Positions 54,840 through 63,750 are shown, counted from the first letter of the stretch. The stretch is 64,000 nucleotides of DNA from Halovenus rubra (GCF_026586665.1 NZ_JAODIY010000010.1:186001-250000); one strand, 5' to 3'. The notes: generated from the sequence alone by a model not told the origin. Numbers and translations are program-made.

Positions 54840-54872
54840 ATGACCGCAACCACACAAGGTGACCCACGATGA
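54840..54872 (+). CDS. Mini-ORF (10 residues) between porA and porB
   Basis: ATG at 54840, two bases after the porA stop, begins MTATTQGDPR and ends with TGA at 54870-54872, overlapping the porB ATG at 54869 as ATGA. It repeats the arrangement seen before porA, including the CGATGACA junction. It could keep ribosomes moving from porA into porB. Translation is inferred only. Confidence 0.3.
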   Translation: MTATTQGDPR

Positions 54873-55801
54873 CAGCATTCTCCGCTATCCACGAGGAACA
54901 CGAATCGGACAAAGAAGATTTCACACCCGGCGTCGAACCACAGCCGACATGGTGTCCTGGCTGTGGTGACTTCGCCGTACTGAAAGCGCTGAAAGGAGCG
55001 ATGCCCGAGCTGGGCCGCTCGCCTGAAGAAGTCATGCTCGTGACAGGCATCGGCTGTTCGGGCAAGCTGTCCAGTTACTTCGAGAGTTACGGTTATCACT
55101 CCATTCACGGGCGTGCCCTGCCGATTGCCCGTGCATCCAAGCTTGCCAACCCCGGCCTCGAAGTTGTCGCGGCCGGCGGTGACGGCGACGGCTACGGTAT
55201 CGGTGCAAATCACTTCATGCACACGGCCCGCGAGAACCACGATATGACCTATATCGTGTTCAACAACGAAATCTTCGGGCTAACAAAGGGTCAGACCTCG
55301 CCGACGAGTCCGAAGGGTCACAAATCGAAGACCCAGCCGTCGGGAAGCGCAAAAGACCCCGTTCGGCCACTAACGCTGTCGTTGGCCTCGGGCGCATCCT
55401 ATATTGCCCGGACAGCCGCGACGAACCCGCGGCAGGCCCAGCAGATTATCGCAGAGGCAATCGAGCACGACGGGTTTGCGCACATCGACTTCCTTACACA
55501 GTGTCCAACCTGGAACAAGGACGCAAAAGAGTATGTTCCGTACACTGATGTCCAAGAGGAGTACGACTTCGACAAGACTGACCGCCGCGAGGCCGCCGAC
55601 ATGATGTACGAAGCCGAGACGAAACTCTACGAGGGCGAGGTCCTGACTGGGCGATTCTTCCGCGAGGAGAACCGGCCATCGTACGGACAAGAAAAGCGCT
55701 CGACCGGCGAGATGCCCGAAGACCCACTCGCCGAACGGTATTACGACGATGACGACGGATTCGAGCGCGTCGCAGACCACCTTATCGAGCGTCACAAATA
55801 A
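54869..55801 (+). CDS. porB: 2-oxoacid (probably pyruvate):ferredoxin oxidoreductase, beta subunit
   Basis: A 310-residue thiamine-diphosphate-binding subunit. The N-terminal WCPGCGDFAVL gives two cluster cysteines, GIGCSGKLSSYF a third, and the TPP motif is GGDGDGYGIGANHF; GLTKGQTSPTSPKG and TQCPTWNKD are typical of this family. As in other two-subunit archaeal enzymes there is no ferredoxin-like delta subunit; a [2Fe-2S] ferredoxin gene at 25 kb could be the acceptor. A strong terminator follows. Confidence 0.87.
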   Translation: MTAFSAIHEEHESDKEDFTPGVEPQPTWCPGCGDFAVLKALKGAMPELGRSPEEVMLVTGIGCSGKLSSYFESYGYHSIHGRALPIARASKLANPGLEVVAAGGDGDGYGIGANHFMHTARENHDMTYIVFNNEIFGLTKGQTSPTSPKGHKSKTQPSGSAKDPVRPLTLSLASGASYIARTAATNPRQAQQIIAEAIEHDGFAHIDFLTQCPTWNKDAKEYVPYTDVQEEYDFDKTDRREAADMMYEAETKLYEGEVLTGRFFREENRPSYGQEKRSTGEMPEDPLAERYYDDDDGFERVADHLIERHK

Positions 55802-55804
55802 CTC

Positions 55805-55826
55805 AAACGGCCGCTTCGGGCCGTTT
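55805..55826 (+). terminator. Hairpin terminator after porAB
   Basis: A perfect 8-bp stem, AAACGGCC (55805-55812) with GGCCGTTT (55819-55826) around loop GCTTCG, begins 4 bp after the porB stop and runs into TT. It separates porAB from the Lrp gene, which has its own upstream region. Confidence 0.6.
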
Positions 55827-55905
55827 TAGCGGCTCTGACACGTAAGCCGAGAATACTTTTCCAGTTCGGAAGGTATTTTTTCCTTTAGCGTAAAGATAAC
55901 CATAT

Positions 55906-56334
55906 ATGAGCGTCGAGGCGACCGAAGAGCGAATCTTATCCGTGTTGGAGGAAGACGCAAAGGCGTCGTATGCGGAGATAGCAGAGCGAGCAGACGTCTC
56001 AAAACCAACTGTCCGCAAGTATATCAAAAAGCTCGAAGACGAGGGTGTTATCGTGGGGTACTCCGCCGATGTAGACCCCAAAAAGCTCTCAGGGCAGTCC
56101 ATCGCAATTGTGGGCGTCGATGTCGAAAGCGAGAGCTACGTCGACGTGACCCGCGAGCTCAAACAGTTCGACTCCATTGAAGAGCTGTACACCTCTAGTG
56201 GCGACCATACGTTGATGGCCGAAACCCGCGCCCCCGACGGCGACGCGCTCGGCAAAATCATCAACGAGGAGATCATGGGCTTAGACGGCGTCAACGCGGC
56301 ACATCCTTCCTTCCTCCAAGAGCGGTTGAAGTAA
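55906..56334 (+). CDS. Lrp/AsnC-family regulator
   Basis: A 142-residue regulator with an N-terminal HTH (SYAEIAERADVSKPTVRKYI) and a C-terminal RAM domain (QSIAIVGVDVESESYVDVTR). It lies immediately downstream of porAB in the same direction but beyond a terminator. This gene order recurs, to my memory, in Halobacterium, so control of 2-oxoacid oxidation by an amino acid is plausible. Confidence 0.92.
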   Translation: MSVEATEERILSVLEEDAKASYAEIAERADVSKPTVRKYIKKLEDEGVIVGYSADVDPKKLSGQSIAIVGVDVESESYVDVTRELKQFDSIEELYTSSGDHTLMAETRAPDGDALGKIINEEIMGLDGVNAAHPSFLQERLK

Positions 56335-56484
56335 CGCACCCAGACTGGCGAGGTTCCACGCTGTTATCACTGTGACTCGACGACAGCAACACACCCAAGC
56401 GTGAGAATCGTGTCGTTCGACGCTAAGCAACTGTTATCTAGTAGTGATTATCAGTTCGGCAGACTCCAATTGTGTGTGTACTGA

Positions 56485-56494
56485 AACACGTGTT
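56485..56494. promoter_or_regulatory. Palindrome AACACGTGTT upstream of the DHH gene
   Basis: The same 14-mer as before glnA (CTGAAACACGTGTT, here 56481-56494). Here it ends at the TATA-like TTTTTAGA, about 21 bp before the ATG at 56515. A shared regulator is possible; chance repeats of this length also occur in a window of this size. Confidence 0.3.
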
Positions 56495-56514
56495 TTTAGA
56501 AGGCGTGTCCCCGA

Positions 56515-58062
56515 ATGGCGAATATGGTAGACCGACTGGTTCTGGGAAGCGGGAAACTTGTACAGACCATCGTCGGGTCGCTCCGAGACCAGTCCGGTTC
56601 GGTTCGCGTCGTCACCGACGACGGGGCACTGGCAACGACGCTACAAAACGAGGGGACAGCAGTCGAAGAAAAAGACCCATCGAATCCGGACGCCCTCGAT
56701 GAGCTTGCTGCCGAGTTTGTGGTTGTGTTCGAAGAGACAACAAAACACGTACTCGCCACGACTCGCGCCGCACGGGAAGCCTTCCCGGAAGCGTACCTTC
56801 TCGCCTACGTCGGCAAAGAAGCCCCCCAATGCGAAGAGTTGGAGACCCTTACAGACCGCATCGCCAATCCGTATCGTGAGACGGCAGCGCATATCCTTGA
56901 GCGGGTCGGCGACGCGGGCCAGCAGATGCAACAACTTTCGCGGGTTCTCCGGGATATCGACCAGTTGGCAATTGTGGCTCATAACAACCCGGACCCCGAC
57001 GCCATTGCCAGTGGGACTGCGCTCGCTCGCCTCGCGTCGGCTGCGGGCTGTGACGCCCAAGTGTGTTATCACGGCGAGATTACCCACCAAGAGAATAGAG
57101 CGTTCGTCAACGTGCTCGACCTCGACTTGCGACAGCTAGCCCCCGAGGAAACGTTTGAGGCATTCGATGGGCTGGCACTAGTTGACCACTCGCGCCCGGG
57201 CGTCAACAATCAGATACCGGTCGACAGCACCGTCGACGTTGTCATCGACCACCACCCACCGCGTGCTCCTGTTGACGCGCGGTTCGTCGACCTTCGAAGC
57301 GCCGTCGGAGCGACGAGTACACTACTCGTCGACTATCTCGACCGCTTCGGGGTCGCACTCGACGAAACCGTCGCGACGGCGCTTCTCTTTGGCATTCACG
57401 TCGACACACAAGCGTTTACTCGGGAGGCATCAGCCGTCGACTTCGAGGCAGCAGCGGCGCTGACATCAGATGCTGACCTCGGGGTGCTCGAACGGATCGA
57501 ATCGCCATCGTTCACGTCGACAACCCTCGAAACCATCGCCAGCGCAATCCGGCATCGGCACATCGAAGGAGAACTGTTGATGAGTGGCGTCGGTGAGTTA
57601 CACGAACGAGATGCACTCGCACAGGCCGCCGACCGTCTGTTAACCCTCGATAACATCACCACAACGATGGTCTATGGCGTCAAAGACGGGACAATCTACG
57701 TTTCCGCTCGCTCTCGTGGGGTCGATGTCGATATCGGAGAGACGGTGCGAGAAGCGTTCGATCAAATTGGGAGTGCAGGCGGGCACGTCGATATGGCCGG
57801 CGCACAAATTGATCTTGGTATCCTCGATGCAGTCGAAGAACGCGAGCAATCCCTTCTGGAGGTTGTCAAACACGTTATCGAAGACCGGTTTCTCGATGCA
57901 GTCAAGGCAACGACAACGCTTCAGACAACGGCAGTGTTCGAAGAGTTCGACAGCGAACAGTATCTCGTCCGCAAAGAGAGAACAACAACAGAAAACGTCT
58001 CACTTGACAGGCTATCAAACTCTGGAGAAGACAACAACACAAGTCGAGAAGAAGAGACATAG
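56515..58062 (+). CDS. TrkA-N-like/DHH-DHHA1 phosphoesterase
   Basis: A 515-residue cytoplasmic protein. The N-terminal 120 residues look like a Rossmann TrkA-N/RCK domain (MVDRLVLGSGKLVQTIVGSL). A DHH domain (about 145-300) carries AHNNPDPDAIASGTALA, LVDHSRPG and VIDHHPPRAP, the Mn-binding acids and histidines. A DHHA1 domain (about 340-440) has GSAGGHVDMAGAQI. DHH-DHHA1 enzymes cleave nano-RNA or cyclic di-AMP; with an RCK-like domain a c-di-AMP role linked to potassium is attractive but unproven. An in-frame ATG at 56524 is an alternative start. Confidence 0.85.
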   Translation: MANMVDRLVLGSGKLVQTIVGSLRDQSGSVRVVTDDGALATTLQNEGTAVEEKDPSNPDALDELAAEFVVVFEETTKHVLATTRAAREAFPEAYLLAYVGKEAPQCEELETLTDRIANPYRETAAHILERVGDAGQQMQQLSRVLRDIDQLAIVAHNNPDPDAIASGTALARLASAAGCDAQVCYHGEITHQENRAFVNVLDLDLRQLAPEETFEAFDGLALVDHSRPGVNNQIPVDSTVDVVIDHHPPRAPVDARFVDLRSAVGATSTLLVDYLDRFGVALDETVATALLFGIHVDTQAFTREASAVDFEAAAALTSDADLGVLERIESPSFTSTTLETIASAIRHRHIEGELLMSGVGELHERDALAQAADRLLTLDNITTTMVYGVKDGTIYVSARSRGVDVDIGETVREAFDQIGSAGGHVDMAGAQIDLGILDAVEEREQSLLEVVKHVIEDRFLDAVKATTTLQTTAVFEEFDSEQYLVRKERTTTENVSLDRLSNSGEDNNTSREEET

Positions 58063-58143
58063 CCGCCCGTGTTGACCGGCCAAATCGAACCACAGCGGTG
58101 TGTGAATAGACAGACGAGAGGTTTTTGCCAGTACCACCCTTCG

Positions 58144-58944
58144 ATGCGGGTAATGACAGCGGACCGAAAGCCCAGGGTAGAGGACTACATGACGCGGGAC
58201 GTAGCGACGGTCTCCCCAGACGCGACCGTCGGTGAGGTTTCCCAACGTATCGCCGAAAGTGACGGTCACAGCGGGTTCCCTGTCTGTGACGGACGACACG
58301 TTGAGGGGTTTGTTGCCGCTCGGGACCTGCTACTCGAAGGAGATACTGAGCCGATTTTTAAGATTATGACGCGGGAGCTGCTGGTCGCACACCCGGAGAT
58401 GAAACTCGACGACGCCGCGCGAGTCATTCTTCGGTCCGGTATCCAGCGTTTGCCTGTGGTTGACGATGCCGGCAACCTCGTTGGTATCATCTCGAATGCA
58501 GACGTGATTCGGAGTCAAATCGAGCGAGCGACACCGGGTAAAGTCGACAAGCTGATGCGGACACTCGAAAACATCCACGAGGTCGGCGCTCGCGAAGAGC
58601 GCCGCGATATCGAACTAGAGAAAATCACGCCAACACAGGGGAAAGTGTACGCGGACGAACTCAAAGGTCGAAAGTACGAACTCCAGCGGGGGCTAGCAGA
58701 GCCATTGGTCGTCGTCGAGACCCCCGATGACTGCCTGCTTGCGGACGGCCACCACCGCGTGAAAGCTGCGACTGATCTCGATATCGAAGCAATGGACGCC
58801 TACGTCATCGTCATCGAGGAGGCAGTCGATATTGGCATGGCCAAAACCGCAAAAAAAGAGAATCTTGAAGAAATCTCAGATATCGAAGCAGTCGATTACG
58901 CCCATCACCCGCTTATCGAGACGACACAGCGCTTACAAGAGTAA
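58144..58944 (+). CDS. CBS-pair protein fused to a ParB/Srx-like domain
   Basis: A 267-residue protein. Two CBS motifs (about 12-65, YMTRDVATVSPDATVGEVSQ; and 75-130, IMTRELLVAHPEMKLDDAAR), which usually bind adenosyl nucleotides, precede a ParB/sulfiredoxin-type domain (about 160-230) with LLADGHHRVKAAT. The Asp-Gly-His-His-Arg motif is the nucleotide-binding hallmark of the ParB/Srx superfamily, which includes CTPases and an archaeal free-serine kinase. No parA gene is near. The ATG at 58144 is chosen; the downstream gene is the mutase. Confidence 0.82.
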   Translation: MRVMTADRKPRVEDYMTRDVATVSPDATVGEVSQRIAESDGHSGFPVCDGRHVEGFVAARDLLLEGDTEPIFKIMTRELLVAHPEMKLDDAARVILRSGIQRLPVVDDAGNLVGIISNADVIRSQIERATPGKVDKLMRTLENIHEVGAREERRDIELEKITPTQGKVYADELKGRKYELQRGLAEPLVVVETPDDCLLADGHHRVKAATDLDIEAMDAYVIVIEEAVDIGMAKTAKKENLEEISDIEAVDYAHHPLIETTQRLQE

Positions 58945-58998
58945 GGAAGCATATGTTTCATCGGAATTTTCATGCGGGACCCCTACATACAGTAGCGT

Positions 58999-60699
58999 AT
59001 GTTCGACGAGGATGAACTCGACACAATCCGCGAGTCAGCCGCTGACTGGGAAGACGAGCGGCTTGACCCGGTGCTCGACGCCTACGGGGAACGTCAGGAC
59101 CGGTTCGCGACAGTCTCCAATCTCGAAGTAGACCGACTCTACACGCCTGAAGACACCGCGGACATGGAGTTCGACGAGGAGTTAGGGTTTCCCGGTGAGC
59201 CGCCGTATACGCGCGGTGTCTACCCTACGATGCACCGTGGCCGGTCGTGGACAATGCGCCAGTTTGCCGGCTTCGGGACCGCTGAGGAGACGAACGAGCG
59301 CTTTCATTACCTTATCGACGAGGGCCAGACCGGACTCTCGACGGCCTTCGACATGCCAACCCTGATGGGTATCGATTCCGACCACAAGATGAGTCGCGGC
59401 GAAGTCGGCAAGGAGGGTGTGGCCGTCGACACGCTGCGAGACATGGAAATTCTGTTCGATGGTATCGACCTTGCTGAAGTCTCGACTTCCTTTACTATCA
59501 ACCCGAGTGCAGCAGTTATCTACGCGATGTATATTGCGATGGCGGACAAGCAGGGCGTTCCGCGCGAGGAGATTCGTGGGACCCTTCAAAACGACATGCT
59601 CAAGGAATTTATTGCACAAAAAGAGTGGGTCATTCCGCCGGAGCCGTCGCTGCGCGTCGTCACCGATATTATCGAGTTCTCCGTCGAAAACACACCAAAA
59701 TTCAAGCCGGTTTCCATCTCGGGGTACCATATCCGGGAAGCCGGCTCAACCGCAGTTGAGGAGCTTGCGTTTACGCTGGCCGACGGGATGGCCTACGTCG
59801 AAGACTGTCTCGACCGCGGTATGGCTGTTGACGAGTTCGGCCCCACGCTGTCGTTTTTCTTCAACTCACACAACTCCTTTTTCGAGGAGATTGCCAAGTT
59901 CCGTGCCTCCCGCCGCATCTGGTCGCGGGTCATGGACGAGTGGTACGATGCCGAGACCGACAAGGCTCGCCAACTCAAGTTCCACACCCAGACCGCAGGC
60001 CAGTCACTGACTGCACAGCAGCCACTCAACAACATCTCGCGGGTGACAATTCAGGCGCTGGCCGCTGTCCTCGGTGGGACACAGAGCCTGCATACAAACA
60101 GCTACGACGAAGCGCTGGCACTGCCAAGCGAAGAAGCGGTCCGCGTGGCGTTGCGCACTCAACAGATTATCGCCGAGGAGTCAGGTGCGGCCGACATCAT
60201 CGACCCGATGGGCGGCTCCTTTGCCGTCGAGTCGCTCACCAACGAGGTCGAAGAAGAGGCCATGGAGTACATCACGGAGATAAAAGAGATGGGCGACGGG
60301 TCGATGAAAGATGGCGTCTTAAAGGGGATTCAGGATGGGTACTTCCAGCGAGAGATTCAGGAGTCAGCCTACGAATACCAGCAACGCGTCGAGCGCGGTG
60401 AAGAAACAGTCGTCGGCGTCAACAAGTACGAAATCGAGGAGGATACCGAGCCGGAGCTATTGCATGTCGACGAAGAGACCGAAAACCGTCAAAAAGAGCG
60501 GCTCTCGACGGTCAAAGAGGAACGAGACGAGGCAGCGGTCGAGGCGGCACTCGACACGCTCGATGAAGCGATTCAAAACGGCGATAACGTCGTCGGTCCA
60601 ATTATTGACGCTGTGAAGGTGTACGCAACGATGGGTGAGGTTATGGGCGTCTTCGAGGACCAATATGGCTCCTATCAAGAAACACTCAACGTCGCGTAA
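58999..60699 (+). CDS. mcmA1: Methylmalonyl-CoA mutase, large (catalytic) subunit
   Basis: A 566-residue adenosylcobalamin-dependent subunit interconverting methylmalonyl-CoA and succinyl-CoA. Signatures include YTRGVYPTMHRGRSWTMRQF, STAFDMPTLMGIDSDHKMSR, SFTINPSAAVIYAMYIAMAD and GGTQSLHTNSYDEALALPSE. The B12-binding domain is absent, as in archaea that split the enzyme; the small subunit is not in this window. It follows the CBS-ParB gene by 54 bp. Confidence 0.95.
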   Translation: MFDEDELDTIRESAADWEDERLDPVLDAYGERQDRFATVSNLEVDRLYTPEDTADMEFDEELGFPGEPPYTRGVYPTMHRGRSWTMRQFAGFGTAEETNERFHYLIDEGQTGLSTAFDMPTLMGIDSDHKMSRGEVGKEGVAVDTLRDMEILFDGIDLAEVSTSFTINPSAAVIYAMYIAMADKQGVPREEIRGTLQNDMLKEFIAQKEWVIPPEPSLRVVTDIIEFSVENTPKFKPVSISGYHIREAGSTAVEELAFTLADGMAYVEDCLDRGMAVDEFGPTLSFFFNSHNSFFEEIAKFRASRRIWSRVMDEWYDAETDKARQLKFHTQTAGQSLTAQQPLNNISRVTIQALAAVLGGTQSLHTNSYDEALALPSEEAVRVALRTQQIIAEESGAADIIDPMGGSFAVESLTNEVEEEAMEYITEIKEMGDGSMKDGVLKGIQDGYFQREIQESAYEYQQRVERGEETVVGVNKYEIEEDTEPELLHVDEETENRQKERLSTVKEERDEAAVEAALDTLDEAIQNGDNVVGPIIDAVKVYATMGEVMGVFEDQYGSYQETLNVA

Positions 60700-60744
60700 T
60701 CGATAACTCCGTCTCGGATTCGAATTCGTTCTGTGGCCGCAAAG

Positions 60745-60750
60745 TATATA
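60745..60750 (+). promoter_or_regulatory. TATA box of the DUF7527-like gene
   Basis: TATATA within AAAGTATATAGT lies 26-31 bp upstream of the ATG at 60776, giving a leaderless transcript by standard spacing. Confidence 0.55.
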
Positions 60751-60775
60751 GTCCGCTTGGGGCTTGTGAAAGACA

Positions 60776-63115
60776 ATGAGCACACGCGTGGTCGACCGCG
60801 TTGACGAGTGGAGCGAGCGGCCCTTTACTGACGGCCACCGCACGCTTCACAAGTTCGCAGATGAAGAATTCTCCGGTGTCGTCCGAGCCGGCGGTGCAGA
60901 ACTCTACATGACCAAAGGTACCGTTGTCGGGGTTCGTCACGGTAGCATTGAAGAGTTCACAGAGTCGGGCACCGCTTACGAAGCGCCCTCTCCAGCCCTC
61001 CCATTACTCGCTGAGATGCAGGAGGCCAACGACGACGTGCGCGCGGAGTACTACAGCGAAAAAACGTCGATTGCCGAGGTCGATTCGACACTTAGCGACG
61101 GCGGCTTTACTGGCTTCGTCGAACTCTCGGATAACGTGTTGAGCGGTGACTATTATCAAGTATATCACGCCGGTCAATCGATGAGCGTCGGCTTCATCGG
61201 TGAGTCGAGTCGGCTTATCCACGGCGACGAAGCTTTTGAGACAGCAAACGACGAGGTTGGGATATATCAGGTTCGCCCGGCCGAGCTCTCTGTCATCGAG
61301 CTTCCGGACGTAGAACCGGTTCACGATGAGTCGGCTGATGCTGGCGCAGAGACCGAACAGACCGACGATGAGGACGAAGTAACAGAAACCGCGGCTGTGG
61401 AGGGAGCGACGACCAATGAGGAGGCCACAGCTACTAAAGAGACAGATGAAACGGACGCGACCAGCGAGACAGATCAAAAGCAAGACGACGAAGAGACAAC
61501 GGACGAACCGACTACTGGAGACCGGTCACGCGAAGCAAACAGCAACCAACAACACGACGACACTGCGGCGGCCGAGCAACTGCAGACAGAGGCAGATACC
61601 GAGTCAGGTCGTACTGAGAAAGAAGACGAGTCAGCCCAAACAGAGGTTGCCGCGAACAACACGGCCAACTCAACGGTTCAGGGAGCACAAGTAGCGAGCC
61701 AGTCACAGCCGACAGCGGGCGACAGTGAGAGTGTCGAGCGGTCGACAGATCAACGCGGAGCCAGCAGGCAACAAAAAGAGCAGTCGGCAGAGAGCCTTCA
61801 TGGCACCTCTCAGAGATCGTCAGCACAAAGTGGCCGCTCAACTGGAACGGCAGATGCAGACGTTGACCTCGAAACTCAGGCAATTCCATCCTTAGATCCG
61901 AGCAAAACAGAGGAACCCGAAAACAGTGGTACCAGCAGTCCGGCGGACTCGTTTGTGGACACACAAGAACAGCAGTCGTCGGGAACAGGCACAACACACG
62001 AAAAGCAATCAGTCCAGTCAGCCCAGCCAGTGGGGTCACCACAGGCAACACAAACAGTAGAGCCCACCCAGACGACACAGTCGGAGACAACCCAAACAAG
62101 AGAGCAACCAGAGAACACGCCAGACAAGTCCCAACAGAAGACAACAGACGAACCGTCAGTTGATACCGAGCGAGTGTCCGAGCTTGAGGCAGAAATCGAA
62201 GAGCGTGACGAGGAAATCGACCGTCTGGAGTCAGCACTCGACCAGAAGACGACGGAGTACGAAGATGTAAAATCTCAGCTCGAATCGGCCCGCACAGAGC
62301 GTGACGAGCTGGCGGCCGAAGTTGAAGAGCTAGAAGCGGACCTCGAACGGCTAGAAACAGAGCTTGGAGCAGCCACCGACGCTGAGCGACGGATGACAGC
62401 AGGTGAGGCCCTCTCAGGGACAGATATCTTCCCGCGGTACGCGTCGAAAGGTGACGCTACCCTTGAGAAAGCGCACAACGGGAGCAACCGCCGTGAGGAT
62501 GTACTCGGGAATCTGCGACTTGAGCAAAACACGCAGTTCGATGCAGACGCTGTCTCGGTCGGCGGCGAGGTATACGACACGTTCCTTGAATCCACGCTCG
62601 AATATCGCTTTGTCAACTGGGTTGTGGGCAACCTCTTGTTCGAGATCCGCGAGACCGGGCATGAGAAACCACTCAAGGACCTCTACGATTCGTTGCCGGT
62701 TATCGACTGGGCCGACCTGAAAGGGACCGTCGACGTGGTATACAGTGAAGACGGACAAGAGACGCGGTCACAGGAATCGTTCGACATCGTCCTGCGCAAC
62801 CGGATGGGCGAGCCGCTTATCGTTGCAAACCTGAACGACGCCCGGAAAGGTGCGACGGAGTCAATGATGGAAAACCTCGTACGCTCGGCCAAGCGCGTCG
62901 GCCAATCGAGTGATGCCTTCGCCGGTGCGTTCTTGGTCACGCGCAGTTTCTTCGAGCCGCCAGCGCTGGAAACAGCCGACGAAGCGACAAAAAGTGGGCT
63001 TCTCAGCCGGAGCAAACGCAAGAGCTTCGTCAATATCTCTAGAAAGAACGGCTATCACCTCTGTCTCGTCGAGGCGCGCAACGAAAACTTCACGCTGCTT
63101 GTGCCCGAGTTGTAG
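60776..63115 (+). CDS. Haloarchaeal multidomain protein (DUF7527-like)
   Basis: A 779-residue cytoplasmic protein. A conserved N-terminal domain (about 1-185, TRVVDRVDEWSERPFTDGHR) is followed by about 270 residues of low-complexity Thr/Glu/Gln/Ser/Asp sequence and a coiled coil (about 465-540, ELEAEIEERDEEIDRLESAL). A conserved C-terminal domain ends with FTLLVPEL. I recall this family as DUF7527 in haloarchaea; function unknown. The C-terminal strands FDIVLRNRMGEPLIVANLND recall the core of PD-(D/E)XK nucleases, but the second acid/Lys pair is not seen, so it may be an inactive relative. Confidence 0.8.
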   Translation: MSTRVVDRVDEWSERPFTDGHRTLHKFADEEFSGVVRAGGAELYMTKGTVVGVRHGSIEEFTESGTAYEAPSPALPLLAEMQEANDDVRAEYYSEKTSIAEVDSTLSDGGFTGFVELSDNVLSGDYYQVYHAGQSMSVGFIGESSRLIHGDEAFETANDEVGIYQVRPAELSVIELPDVEPVHDESADAGAETEQTDDEDEVTETAAVEGATTNEEATATKETDETDATSETDQKQDDEETTDEPTTGDRSREANSNQQHDDTAAAEQLQTEADTESGRTEKEDESAQTEVAANNTANSTVQGAQVASQSQPTAGDSESVERSTDQRGASRQQKEQSAESLHGTSQRSSAQSGRSTGTADADVDLETQAIPSLDPSKTEEPENSGTSSPADSFVDTQEQQSSGTGTTHEKQSVQSAQPVGSPQATQTVEPTQTTQSETTQTREQPENTPDKSQQKTTDEPSVDTERVSELEAEIEERDEEIDRLESALDQKTTEYEDVKSQLESARTERDELAAEVEELEADLERLETELGAATDAERRMTAGEALSGTDIFPRYASKGDATLEKAHNGSNRREDVLGNLRLEQNTQFDADAVSVGGEVYDTFLESTLEYRFVNWVVGNLLFEIRETGHEKPLKDLYDSLPVIDWADLKGTVDVVYSEDGQETRSQESFDIVLRNRMGEPLIVANLNDARKGATESMMENLVRSAKRVGQSSDAFAGAFLVTRSFFEPPALETADEATKSGLLSRSKRKSFVNISRKNGYHLCLVEARNENFTLLVPEL

Positions 63116-63189
63116 AATTGTCGGTAGAACAAAGCAAACGCTCTTGACGGCCAACTGACCGAGAAACGGTACGATATCGCTGTCTTGGT

Positions 63190-63495
63190 CTAGTTTTCAG
63201 CTTCTGGAGCGCTCTCGATTTTCATGCCGTCAAGCTTCTCGACGATATGGTCGATTTTGCCGTCGAGTTCCTCAACGAAATCATGAGTATCTTCAGTGGT
63301 GATGGCACCTTGGCTCGATGGCTCGATAAGGTTCTCTTCTTCGAGAACACGAAGCGAGTAGCGAACCTTGTGATGAGGGTATCCAGTTTCGTTTGACATT
63401 TTCACAATCCCAATGGGCTCGTTTTCGATCACCATTTGCAATACCTGCAGATGGCGCTCCAGCATATCGACTTCTTTCTCAAGCCTATCTATCAT
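63190..63495 (-). CDS. Small winged-helix protein, haloarchaeal
   Basis: A 101-residue protein: an N-terminal helix (DRLEKEVDMLERHLQVLQMV), a winged-helix core (GIVKMSNETGYPHHKVRYSLRVLEEENLI) and a C-terminal amphipathic helix for dimerisation (DFVEELDGKIDHIVEKLDG). It resembles short haloarchaeal transcriptional regulators. It is divergent from purA, across 255 bp that hold both promoters. Confidence 0.8.
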   Translation of the reverse strand: MIDRLEKEVDMLERHLQVLQMVIENEPIGIVKMSNETGYPHHKVRYSLRVLEEENLIEPSSQGAITTEDTHDFVEELDGKIDHIVEKLDGMKIESAPEAEN

Positions 63496-63750
63496 GGCAT
63501 TTGTTAACTAGTATTGGGCTCATTTAAAAGTTATTGTCGTATGAATGCCTTTCCGATTTCGGCGGCATTCTGTACCATCAGGCGACGAGGCATGGTATGT
63601 GGTGTCGTTTAATGGAAGTGGTTTGAATCCGCCGAACTGTACCATGACATTTCACCTAACAGGTATTTAACGGTTGGGAATAGTTGACAGCACAGCAGAC
63701 AGGAGAACGGACCGTAATCTGTTTAGCCCATTGGTGGGAATGTGGCTGTG

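Noticed and set aside
63496-63750. CTGTACCAT repeated before purA as an operator pair
   Set aside because: Only a 9-10 bp repeat with no symmetry and no consistent position relative to either promoter; too weak to report.
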